Origin: Adenophora triphylla var. japonica
Taxonomy: Eukaryota > Streptophyta > Magnoliopsida > Asterales > Campanulaceae
DNA length: 64,000 nucleotides
NCBI GenBank assembly: GCA_022495995.1
Contig: JAFEMH010001366.1
Location: forward strand, 422,119 to 486,118
Reading direction: 5' to 3'
Part shown: piece by piece, positions 32,672 to 43,076 of the stretch
Position numbering within the stretch: the stretch's first letter is position 1
How the letters are laid out: every line of letters starts with the position of its first letter
Position numbers and translations under genes: made by a program
The notes under the pieces: model-generated
Database searches by the model: none
What the model saw: only the letters and a program-made list of their open reading frames with translations
What the model was told of the DNA's origin: nothing

Positions 32672-32713
32672 GCAGCAGCGACTGATATATCATGATATAT
32701 CAGCCGCTGCTGC
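32672..32713. repeat. 42-bp palindrome without loop
   Basis: The halves 32672-32692 (GCAGCAGCGACTGATATATCA) and 32693-32713 are reverse complements with a single mismatch. Confidence 0.9.
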
Positions 32714-32866
32714 TACTGTCTCCTTTAGATAAAGGCGACGATATTTAAATGGGTTGGAGAAGTCTGCAGCCTCCGGGTGCCCCTTTCATCTGTCGTTCAT
32801 ATTCAAAAGAGACATATATGTGTCTGAACCATCAAAAAAAAATATTCATCGAAACGAAAATTAACC

Positions 32867-32929
32867 GTTACACAGTTATTGTGTGTGCCGAAAGCAATCA
32901 TTCTTTCGGCCCAACAACAACTGTGTAAC
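32867..32929. repeat. Imperfect hairpin with 8-nt loop
   Basis: GTTACACAGTTATTG... pairs with ...CAACAACTGTGTAAC and GCCGAAAG pairs with CTTTCGGC around the loop CAATCATT. Pairing may extend outward through TTAA on both sides. Confidence 0.75.
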
Positions 32930-33390
32930 TATTAAGGGCCTGTTCGTAGAGATAAGAGCTTGGGTTGGAAAAGGGCTTCGGCAAATTGAAGTGGACTGGG
33001 CTTTTATCAATTAGTTTATTTGTCCAAACCATCTAAATACCATATGATAGCCCAATAAACCTTTTTTTTTTTTTTTTTTTTAAATAAAGCAATTAAAGGC
33101 ATAAACTGGAAAATTAATCAATCGTCAATAATAATTTTACTGTATATGATAACTCAGTGCACACCCTCTTCAAATGGGATAGAAGGAGTAGCATATAATA
33201 CCCGTAATAATACTCGAATTTGATGATTACGAATCAAATTTACATCAACCGCGCGTCTGATGATTCTTTCATGATAAACCATTTACGATCACGATTCTCA
33301 TTTCACATGACAAAACAGCACACACATGTATACAACATGTTGTAAGAATATTGATGTTAGGAGGGAGAGAAGAAAGAGACTTGTCATGAT

Positions 33391-33565
33391 CAGTGTTCTA
33401 AAAGACTCTGTCTAAGGGTGTTTAGGTTCCGCCTAGGCGCTAGACCCCTCTCCAACGCCTAGTTTTAAGCCCCGCCTAGGTCCCGACTAATTCCGACTAG
33501 TTCCCGCCTAGGCGCTAGGCCCGATTCTATCGCCTAGCATCCGCCTAGTACTTTTTAGAACCTTG
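33391..33565. mobile_element. hAT-like MITE, CAGTGTTCTAAAAG family, copy 2
   Basis: The same ends as 18562-18707 (CAGTGTTCTAAAAG ... CTTTTTAGAACCTTG) are flanked by a perfect 8-bp duplication GTCATGAT (33383-33390, 33566-33573). Its interior is somewhat longer than copy 1 and has the same CGCCTAGGCGCTAG words. Confidence 0.87.
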
Positions 33566-33916
33566 GTCATGATCATAATATATTAGGGACTAAAAGAATA
33601 TGTACTTTGATAGTCACAATTACTAGTGCTACAAACAAATATTTGTACTTGTTTCCAATTAAGGAAAGAATAATAACAAAAATAGGCTCTTCAATTCTCC
33701 TCATTTTCTTTATTTCTTATGTGTGCGCGATTACATTCAACCACACGTCGCATAGCCCAGAGCCAACCATAACTCTCGGAGTCGTAAACGAATCAAATCT
33801 TTTTTATTCGATTCAGTATTCGAATTCGATATTCGGCATTCGTATTCGAAAAATTCAAATTCGAATTCAAATTTTTATTTTGATTCGATAAGTATTCAAA
33901 TTCTAATAATATCTCA

Positions 33917-34861
33917 TGATCGCGCAGGAAAGCGTGTTGGGCTCAGTTCTTGGGTCCAGCGAATGATTGAGCTAGCTTTGTGATCTGCACACCACAAGAA
34001 ATAACAGTGAAACTGCGCCGGGGGTCTTCCGACAAGCCCCTCCGGCGTAAGAGTAAGATGATGGACGGAGAAAATGGAGGTAATGGTATGGAGAGTGTAG
34101 GAGTACGTAAATATGTAGTAAAGCATTACCTGTGTCCATGACGTTATTCTCTTATTTATAGTGGGAGTAGTGATATTAGGGTTTTCACCAGAGCCGTTGA
34201 ATTGGATGGTTACCAACCGTTGGATCAGCTCCATCTCCCAGGCGTACACGTGTCACGCTGGGACTGGTCCGTCTATGTAAGGACACTGCAACACTTTGAC
34301 AGCGATAAGCGGCTTGCCTTATAAGGGGAAAGTCGGCACCTGCACGCCTTTTGGAGTTATTGCGGTTGCATGATTGCACGTGTAACAAAGCACTGTGGTA
34401 GGTCTGACATTATCCCAAATTAGCTAACTAATCAAGCTTACTGAAGAAGCTTAATGGAAGAGACGACTTGGAGCCGTACATCCAATTAGGTCGTCTCTTT
34501 GAGAGGTGACTCGACGAGCGAACGGTGCTTGAGAATAGGTCGTCCAATCAACGACGCTCATTGATGAAGAGGTAAGTTTGGCGCGGCTGGAAGGCTCGTC
34601 GTTAGGTGGGTCGTGGCTCATTGGCGACGGCCTCTTCCTGGCGTATCGACGAGCTAAGGTACAAACCTTTGCTCAAAGGAGTATTGACCCGTCGTTTGGA
34701 TGGGCTTGGTCGCTCAGTGGCGACAACCGCCATCCGTTGTAAGACGGGCCCTTACCCCGATCTTGATCTGGTTCTTCGTAGTTGGTCCTTTGGTGGGCCT
34801 GCTGGGCCCCCTGGCTCGTAGTACAATATTGGGCTCGGCCCATCACATATTATTCCGTTCA
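33917..34861 (-). repeat. Ty3 LTR (3' in element sense)
   Basis: Begins TGATCGCGCAGG on the + strand and ends CCGTTCA. Direct repeat of 43077-44017 with scattered substitutions and small indels. Confidence 0.95.
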
Positions 34862-35116
34862 GTGGCCCCCACTCATGAGTGCGTCTTGACGGGCGGGGAG
34901 TTGTCGTTTTCCCTCCAAGGCGTCAGGTACAACCGTCAGTTTGAATTTTGAATTATGGTGACGTCAGTATTGATGACGTGGGTGGCTGGGATTTCTCCAT
35001 TAGTTGACACGTGTCCTTTGAGGGGACATTCTCCTCGGAAGTTGCAGAGGGTATTTAATGCCCCTCATCATTCCGCCGTTTGGGTTCCCAAACACAAACC
35101 TTCCATCTTCTTCACA

Positions 35117-35123
35117 TATAAAA
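35117..35123 (+). promoter_or_regulatory. TATA box for the antisense ORF of the Tat element
   Basis: TATAAAA within CACATATAAAAGCC stands about 130 bp upstream of the + strand ORF, with a pyrimidine-rich CTCTCTCC stretch just after it. It is opposite in direction to pol. Confidence 0.5.
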
Positions 35124-35247
35124 GCCTCCTCTCTCCTACATTTCGAATTCTTCGCACCCTTGATTAGTGAGAGCAAAGCAGCGGAGGCGATTTCCGGCGA
35201 TCATCAGAAAGAGCTCCGGCAAGTAAGGATCACCGTCTTCGGCAACC

Positions 35248-36928
35248 TTGACTGCTCTGGCAACTCCGTTTGTAAGGCACCTGGGAGCTTGGATAAGAGA
35301 TTTCTTTGATCTCCCACCGGAAAATTCATCGGAAAGCATATCTTCCACTCCATTACCAGGTAATTTCTTCATTTGTTCTTCGTTTTTTGGGTTTTCCTTT
35401 GGGGTTTTAGAGCTTAGAGTCATGGGACCCAGAACTGTTAGTTTTGAGAGAGGGGTCAAATTCGGTTTTGGGCTAAACCAAAGGGTTTACAAATGTGCCA
35501 AGGGGGTTTGGAGAGAGATTCCGTTGTCGGAATGTTCCTCGATTTTGATTAAGTTCAACTTTGAAGACGAGCCTTTGGGATTCCCAAGGGATGAGGTTCT
35601 AGGAGAATTTGAGGACGGAGATCCAATGATAACCCCTTTTAGGTCGATGAACGATCTGCCCAACCATATCAAGACCCACTACTCTTTGTCCCGTCGTGAT
35701 TCACTTAGGGATTTGATTTTAGGGGAATCTAGGTCGCCCCTAGATAGGTCGTCGCCTTTGGGAGTTAGGACTGATTCCCCCCTTCTTTCTCCTTGTTTTG
35801 TAGACATGGATCACGACGGGCGTCCTGTAGCCAGGCCCCGAAGCAAACGAGGCCGGCACGAAGTCTTTGGGAGCGCTCAGGCGGCTAAGGCCTATCATAC
35901 ATTCGTACGAGTTGGATCAATTGAAAGTGATTTTGGAGGTGGGGCAGGAGGGAATTGGGCTATACCCAAAATCGAGCTCAAGAAGCCGAATGTTGGGAAA
36001 CAAATGATTGACGCTCTACGAGGGTCCTTCAGGGTTCAAGCTTTGACCTATAAGCTGGAACACCTCAGCCGAGCGGAGTATGAGCCTCGTCGTCAGTCCC
36101 TTCTGACCAGCAAGGAGAAGGTGGCATTCTTCTACAAACAATTTGAGTTCGGCTTGAGGTTGCCTCTAGACCCCTTCATCAATGAATTCTTGGAGGACTC
36201 AGCCTGTGTGCCCATGGAAATTAGTGCCAACACCATCAGAATCCTGTCTGGCTTCGCCGTTGTCTGTAGATTTCTTGGCTACGAGCCATGCAATAAAGTG
36301 TTCCGTCAATACTACCGGCTGGCCAGGAATATCTCCAAAGGGAAGTCTACAGTGAGTGTATCTTCGATCAAAAACACAAGAAACTTTTTCTTGGATATCC
36401 CAAACAAGGTGTACGGTTGGGAGAACCACTTGATTTTGGTGGAAAGCCGAGTGGGGTGGCAGTTTCCTTTTCCAGAGGGTAACAAGGTAGTTGCTGATAA
36501 GTACGTCTTTCAAGCTCCGTGGGCCGACGAGCTAAAGAAAAAGATAGATGATTTGCTGGATCTTGGATGGGTCTCGTACAAGGACATAGAGGCCTCACAA
36601 TGGAGATATATCAGAACCGGCATGATGTCTAAGCCGTCAATGGGGCCTGAACCCTTGGTGAAGATAGGTTTGGATGCCCGCTATCCCGTGCAGGTCGTCC
36701 CATGATGAGTTTGTTTTTAAGGATAATTGTGTGACTTGCGCGGCGTCACGTGTTAGCCGTCTGAAGAATGTTGTGAAAACTTGGAGATGGTGGGGTTGGG
36801 CTCCTGACACCTTTTATCAATTTTTATGCTTGTCTCTTGTCTCGTCGTGAGTAAAAACTAACCCTTTTTACTTTGTCTTTTTGCAGTTCTTACCCAATCC
36901 GATGTGGACAGAATTGAAGCAAGGATAA
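35248..36928 (+). CDS. Antisense ORF of the Tat element, putative gypsy-type transposon protein
   Basis: Opposite strand to pol, between integrase and the 3' LTR, the place where Tat-lineage elements often carry an antisense gene. The open frame 35248-36705 gives 485 codons; an internal ATG at 35422 (MGPRTVSFERG) is an alternative start. Residues about 290-410 (FEFGLRLPLDPFINEFL, FAVVCRFLGYEP) resemble the plant 'putative gypsy type transposon' domain (Transposase_28-like). A GT-AG intron at 36694-36886 would replace the last three codons with a short exon, TTCTTACCCAATCCG onward, ending at 36928. Function of this protein in Tat elements is unknown. A TATA box at 35117 supports independent transcription. 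Frames downstream to 37420 look like decayed continuation. Confidence 0.65.
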
Positions 36929-39288
36929 TGGACGGAGCAATCCGAGCTAGCGACAGGGGCACCAAGAAGAAAGACAGGGTAGTCACCCGCGCCATACTTG
37001 ATCGTCAGGAGAAGATGGCGACGAGGAATGAGGAACTTCCCAAAGACCCTGAGAGAGCCATTCCTATGATTGAGAGAGAGCCCGTCGCCGGGGGCTCAAA
37101 TGGAGGTCGTCGAGCCATTGTTGGCGCGCTGAGAGAGGCTGGCAGGGTGAGGCGATGTAAGCATGGAAGCCTACTGGAGCGCAAATGGTCGCTGCCCAGA
37201 CGAGGTCGGGCACGTCGCTGTGGAAACGGTGGGGAGCACAGACTCAAACCCTGAAATGGGTGAGGCCGGCGGCAAGGTCTCCAGGAAGAGAAAAGATCAT
37301 CCCGTAGGCTCTGAGGGGGGAAGAAGCAAGAATAGGAAAAACAACGATAATCCTCCTAGCTCGTCAGATCCCTCTACTCCAGAGCCGATGCTCGGGCTCG
37401 TCTTCGGCGGTCTTGTCTAAGACGAAGGCGAAGAGATGGCGACCTTGATTGCAGAGGCCTCCCGATAGCTGGGATTCCCTATCTGTTGAGGAATGGTAAT
37501 CCATTGTTGTTGGGGGCGGCCACGACTAGGCGCGGCCGGGACGTTGATCGACCGTCGGATGAGGAAGCCAAACTTTCTCCGAGACCTTCCATGCCCGTCT
37601 TGGGCTGATTCGAGCGAGGTATTTCAAATTTAAATTTGTGTTTCTTCCCATCTTTTTACACTTGGGTTAATAATTTTAATGTGGCGGTATGTCGTCGATG
37701 ATGGACGCGATGACGTCGGACTACGAGAGATTGTCTTGGCCAGAGAGATACGGGGCAATGAGCAGGCGGATTAAGGCCGTCGGCGACAAAGGGACGGGCG
37801 AGCGAAATTGAAAGAGGCGAGACCAATGTTGGGGAGCTTACTGCACTACGAGCTCTTGATGGGCGAGAAGAATGACATTTTGAAGGAGGTTGATGCCTTG
37901 AAGGAAGGAAATCCAAAGCTGAAGCCGACTCGAAGGTGTTTGAGGACGGTCTCCGCGTTTGTGAGAATAAGATCAAGAAGGCGACAGCCAGTTTTGACAA
38001 CGCTCGTGCCCAGATTGAAGAAATGAAGACGACCCATGATGCTGCCTTGGCTAAAGCTAGACTTGGCCATTGTCGACGAGTTCAAGAAGAGTCTTGAATG
38101 CCTCCGGTGATTACCAAGCATGCTAGTGGATTTTTAAGGATGGGGCTAAGCATATGGCTAGGCGGCTCTTGTTGGACCCGACAACGAAAGATCTGCTCTC
38201 TGTCCGAAAGTTGGCCGACCTCTGCACGCTGAGGAAGCACACGACGACGGCAGCGAAGCCGTCACGGTTCATCCCCTTGTCCCTTACAGCGATAATGACT
38301 TCCTTATCATAAGGGAAGGCAGCCTTGAGTCGGGAAGGAAGAGTGGCCTATTCCTGCCATTGTCCCAAGGAACTTCGATGCCTACTATGATCATTTTGTC
38401 GAAGACGGCCCCGATCCTGACGTCGCTCCATCTAACGCCGACAGTCTTCAGTGATTTATTCCTTTGAAATGTTTTGTAATGTCCCAAACAATGTTTCAAC
38501 CTGATTTGGTAGTCTTAAACAATGTTTAGTTTTTTTTTTGGTGGTGGTTCCAAACATTGTCCTAAAACAATTTTTAATTTTTGCAATGTAGTTGACTTGT
38601 TTCCTCGTCGTTTAGAGGGGGTCATACAATGTTTGCATGTTTTATGTCTTAAGTTATTCAATGCCTTTGTTTTCTATTGGTTAATCTGAGTTAACGCAGA
38701 TAGCATGTGATAACTTATTGAACGAGTAAGTTTGAGGACAAGAGTGAATGGTCGTTGTGAGTGATGACCAGAACTTGGGTCGTCCTTATGTGGTCGACCC
38801 TTGTTCAATCCTTGTATTTTCTCAACTTCTCAATGGCTCGTAGGAATAGTACGAAGGTCCTTAGGTTTTTGCTCGTAGGCAAGATTCCATGGACGAGTCA
38901 TCTTATTCCGTTATAGCGTTCGACGAAGTCTGGCTTAGTCTAACCTTTATACTTGGCTAAAGTGAGTGTAAGTGCCAAAGTCTTTGCTTTGACTGATCTT
39001 TATACTTGATCAAAGTAGTTGTGAGGGTCGAAGTCAGGCTTCAACTGTTTTAAGCTTGAGTTTGTAATGGACGAAGTTCAGTGAAGTGATGAGTTTCCAT
39101 TGATAGTTTCTGTTCAACGATCGTATATTGACAACTCTATCACTTTCTAGGACTTCTGGGATTTATATATTATCCCTTACAACTTTCAAAATTACAGACT
39201 TCCAGAATTTTCACAAAACCTCAATAAAAAGTTCTACTAAGAACCACAGATGGGGTGCCCTGAGGGCGCTGAATGTTGACGACGATCT
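36929..39288. other. Interior of the Tat element without intact frames
   Basis: Fragments of Lys/Arg-rich + strand frames (36904-37420 and 37808-38026) look like a decayed extension of the antisense gene. From about 38450 to 39280 there is no coding signal, only A/T-rich spacer before the end of pol. Confidence 0.5.
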
Positions 39289-40210
39289 TCAAAAGTAATA
39301 CTTCGTAAGGTGATTGGCGTGCCATAAATGCTTAAGATGTTCACCGTTTGGCTTAGCTAGGCGGTAGGTTCCTTCTTTGACCACGCTGGTGACGATGTAT
39401 GGTCCTTCCCAGTTGGGAGACAGTTTGTTTTGACGGGATTTGAGTCCCGTCGCTTCAATCTTTCTGAGAACATGATCGCCGACTTTAAAGAACCTTTTCT
39501 TCACCTTCTTGTCGTGGTAAGCCTTGGTTTTCTTTTTGTAATTTTCCATCCTTAGCTGGGCGTCCAATCTTCGCTCGTCCACAAGGTCCAGATCGACCTG
39601 TCGGTTATGGATATTCTTTTCCACATCGTAGAGAGCAACTCGGTCTGTTGGAAGCTGAAGCTCGGCGGGAGCCATGGCCTCAGAGCCATAAGCCAAAGCA
39701 AATGGAGTTTCCCCCATAGGCCCCCGGGTGGTTGTGCGGCTGCCCGAGAGCCGAAGGTAGTTCGTCCAACCATCTTGTCTTGCGTCCTTCAAGATTTTTA
39801 CACAAAGGCGGACAAGACGAGCTTGTTTGCCGCTTCGGCTTGCCGTTGCCTTGGGGATAGGCAACGAGGAACGACTTAGAATGTTTGACGCCCATTCATT
39901 TCAATTCTTGCTCAAACTTCCTCGAGAACTGCAGGCCGTTGTCCGAAACAATTACCCTTGGGATTCCAAAGCGACACCATATTGAATCATGGATGAAGCT
40001 TAGGGCATTGTTTTCAGTAATCTTGTTTAAGGCCTTGGCTTCCACCCATTTTGAAAAATAGTCAACCGTCACAATCACGTATTTAACTCCTCCCTTGGCC
40101 TGTGGAAAAGGCCCAATTAGGTCAACGCCCCACATATCAAACGGCCAAGCAGCCATGACAGGGGTTTGCTCAGTCGTCGGGAGTTTGGGAGGTCGGCGAA
40201 ACGCTGGCAA
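39289..40210 (-). pseudogene. Integrase region of the Tat pol, frameshifted
   Basis: Minus strand. 40210-39896 encodes the catalytic core beginning [13 protein letters not shown] and continuing to VIVSDNG, with the D...D of the D,D35E triad. A stop and frame change at about 39895 separates it from the rest (39895-39680 and 39864-39289), which ends with the C-terminal module (GDHVLRK, LSPNWEGPYIV, LKHLWHANHLTKYYF). No single frame codes the whole enzyme. Confidence 0.85.
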
Positions 40211-40317
40211 GTGTCACATTTCCTTACAAACTGTTTGGCATCTTCACGGAGATGAGGCCAGTAGTACCCCATGGTAATTATCTTGTCAGCCAATGTGCGA
40301 GCTCCAGGGTGGCCTCA

Positions 40318-42048
40318 TCACTCTCCTTGATGTACCTCGAAAAGTAATTGTACGACCTTGTCAGGGTGGACGCATTTTAACAACGGTCTGGTGATAGATC
40401 GTCTGTATAGCTCTCCTTCTACGACCGAAAATCTGGGGGCTTTTCTCTTGATCTGCCGCGCCAAGACCTCGTCAGATGGCAATTCATCTTTTTCAATAAA
40501 CGCTTTAAGCTCGTCGATCCAACACTTCGGGCCGTCTCCAACGCACATGATCTTTACTCGCTCGTAAGCTGGTTGGTCGAGATAGGCCAAGTGGTGGCCA
40601 TGCTCGTCTTCAGGGAGTTGATCTGTTGCCAGTTTGGAGAGTAAGTCGGCGTGTTCATTGTTTTCACGAGCAATTCTCTGGATGGCCCAAAATTCCAATC
40701 CCTGAACCAATTCGCCGACCAAAGAACGGTATTTCTGAAGGGTGGAGTCGACGACCTGATATTCTCCACGTACCTGGTTTACGATCAATTGGGAATCACA
40801 AAAAGCTGCAATTTTGTTGGCTCCAAAACACTTGGCATATTCAATGGCTGCTATAAGTGCTTCGTACTCCGCTTGATTGTTCATTGCTTGGAACTTGAAC
40901 CTTAACACTTCTTCAAAGACTGTTCCGCTTTCTGATTCGACAAGAACGATCCCTGCCCCGCTCAGATTTCTAGTTGCTGACCCGTCTGAATAGATCTTCC
41001 AACATCCCATAGGCAAAACTAACTCCGCTGGCTGGTCGCTGACTTCCTTTCCCTTGCTCACTTTCTGCGGCGGCCTTTGGTCGTCGTCAATGGTGAACGA
41101 TGTTTCAACTAGGAAGTTTGCCAGGGCCTGTGCTTGCAGAGCCTTTCTTGCCACATAACGAATATCAAATTCCGTCAGCTCAATGCTCCAATTGAGTAGA
41201 TGGCCGGAGCTTTCAGGGCGGTGCAATATCTTGCGCAGTGGGGCGTCGGTGTAAACAATGATGGGATGAGCAGAGAAGTAAGCTCGTAGCTTTCGTGCTG
41301 TGATGACGAGAGCATAAGCGATCTTCTCCGCGTTGAAATAGCGGGTCTCCACATCCAACAAAGCTTTACTAACATAGTAAACTGGCCTCTGTGTTCCACC
41401 CTCTTCCCTAACCAACACTGCGGCGATGGCCTTGTCACTTGCTGAGAGATAAACGTAGAGATCTTCTCCTGCGACGGGGCTTTGGAGGAGGGGTGGGGAG
41501 CCAAGATACTCTTTTAGCTGTTTAAATGACTGGGAACACTCTTCCGTCCATTTGAAATCTTTAGCACCTCGGAGAGCCTTGAAAAACGGAAGCGACCTTT
41601 CGGCAGACTTGGCAATGAAACGATCTAAGGCCGCTACTCGTCCATTCAGGCGCTGAACCTCCTTGATGCTCGTAGGCTCTGCCATGTCAATCAAAGCCTT
41701 GATTTTTTCGGGGTTGGCTTCGATTCCCCGTAGTAGTGAGAGCATAAATCCTAAGAATTTTCCTGCAGCAACTCCGAAGACGCACTTAGCTGGGTTGAGG
41801 GCCATATCATTAGCTCGTAGATTGGTGAAAGTCTGGTGGAGGTCGTCGACGTGCTTCCTCTTCTTGGACTTGACAACCATGTCTTCAACGTATGCCTTCA
41901 GGTTGTCGCCAATTTGATCTTTGAACACCTTGTTGATCATCCTTTGGTATGTGGCCCCGGCGTTTTTGAGCCCAAAGGGCATCTTCGTGTAACAGTAAGT
42001 TCCCCTTGCAGCCTGAAAGGCCGTCTTCGGAATATCCTCTTCGGCCAT
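40318..42048 (-). pseudogene. RT / RNase H / second RNase H segment of the Tat pol (576 codons)
   Basis: The longest open piece of pol. It starts within RT (FGLKNAGATYQRMIN); the active-site box reads YVED at residues 53-56 where YVDD is expected, so the first catalytic Asp is Glu. A Ty3-type RNase H (about 185-310) follows, then a second RNase H opening WKIYSDGSA (about 345-475), typical of the Tat lineage. The end carries the zinc-finger-region start of integrase (PLLKCVHPDKV). It is open but lacks the RT N-terminal part in the same frame. Confidence 0.9.
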
Positions 42049-42126
42049 CTTTATTTGGTGGTAGCCAGAGTATGCGTCGAGGAAGCTCGAGTTGTATGTC
42101 CCGGCCCGAGTCGACGAGCTTGTCGA

Positions 42127-43036
42127 TTACGGGCGAGGGTAACTATCCTTGGGGCATGCCAGGTTTAGGTCGGTGAAATCGACACATAGCCTCCACTTCC
42201 CATTTGGTTTTTTCACTAGAACCACATTAGCCAACCAAGTCGTGAACCCAGCGTTCACAATAATTCCAGCGCTCAGCAACTTCTCAATTTCTTGTTTTAT
42301 AGCAACCTCTTTTTTGGATGAAAAAACTCGGCACCTTTGTTCTTTGAACTTCATGGTAGGGTTCACTCCAAGCCTATGAGCTGCCACATCTTCTCTAATT
42401 CCCTTCATATCTTCCACTTTCCAGGCAAAAACATCTAGGTTGTTTGAGTAGGAGATTATCTCTTCCCTCTCCTCGGTGCATGGCGAGACCCCGGTTGATT
42501 TTGCACTCTGGATAGTCAGGGTTAATGACCAGTTCAACTAGCTCGTCGGCTGGTTTCATCTCAGGGGCGTCGTCCCTAAAGTCCATGGATTCGATGACGA
42601 TCTCTTTAATTTTTCTTCTTGCTTCAGGTGTCAGATATGGTACCTCGTAGTCAATCAACCTATCCAGCTCGGCCCCCGATTCTTGGGCGACCAAAAGTTG
42701 TGGCTCTGCAGCTTTGTCGTCCATGAATACCTCTGCAAAGACCTCTGGATCGTTTATGCACTTGATTGTCGAGATGCTGGCGTACGAGGTCGTCGTTTGC
42801 TTGACAAATTTGGAGAGCTTCACAATGTGGTCTGGATCGTCAATTTCAATGGTCCGCTTTGCCTTCAGCACGTGCTCTAGGAATTCTGGGGCCGTCCCCA
42901 ACACACATCCCACTCCGGCACGTGAAGGAAATTTGACTCGTTGATGGGGAACTGAGGCGACGATCCCCAAAGCGGCTTGACTAGGTTGGCCAAGAATTGC
43001 GTGATAGTCACTGTGGTTAGGATACATGGCTTTCAT
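42127..43036 (-). pseudogene. Protease C-terminal part and RT N-terminal part of the Tat pol
   Basis: Two overlapping minus-strand frames. 43036-42395 starts in the C-terminal half of protease (DYHAILGQPSQAALG); the DTGSS-type active site is missing because upstream sequence is deleted. 42537-42127 carries the RT N-terminal motifs (WLANVVLVKKPNGKWRLCVD, TDLNLACPKDSYP). A frameshift lies between them and another before 42048. Confidence 0.85.
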
Positions 43037-43076
43037 CTATGAGACCCGGGTTCAATTCCCGGCAATGGAACCAATC
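43013..43076 (+). other. tRNA-Glu(UUC)-derived segment with CCA at the primer-binding site
   Basis: On the + strand 43013-43073 reads as the 3' part of a tRNA: D-arm end GGTTAGGATA, an anticodon arm with stem CATGG/CTATG and loop CTTTCAT (anticodon TTC), variable loop, T arm CCCGGGTTCAATTCCCGG, acceptor CAATGGAA and terminal CCA. Three bases (ATC) separate CCA from the 5' LTR. A primer-binding site needs only about 10-18 nt of this; here 61 nt are present and join directly to the middle of protease. Confidence 0.85.

Larger units (their letters stand above)
32177..33382 (+). other. 3' UTR and downstream flank of the epimerase-like gene
   Basis: No gene is visible. It holds a 42-bp palindrome at 32672-32713, a 63-nt hairpin at 32867-32929 and a T-run near 33065. 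CAGGTGTG and TTTTTTTTTTCC tracts occur in the first 400 bp, which probably include the polyadenylation site. Confidence 0.4.

Noticed and set aside
43013..43073. A functional tRNA-Glu gene
   Set aside because: The 5' acceptor strand and most of the D arm are missing and CCA is present in DNA, so it is a copied tRNA 3' part, not a gene.
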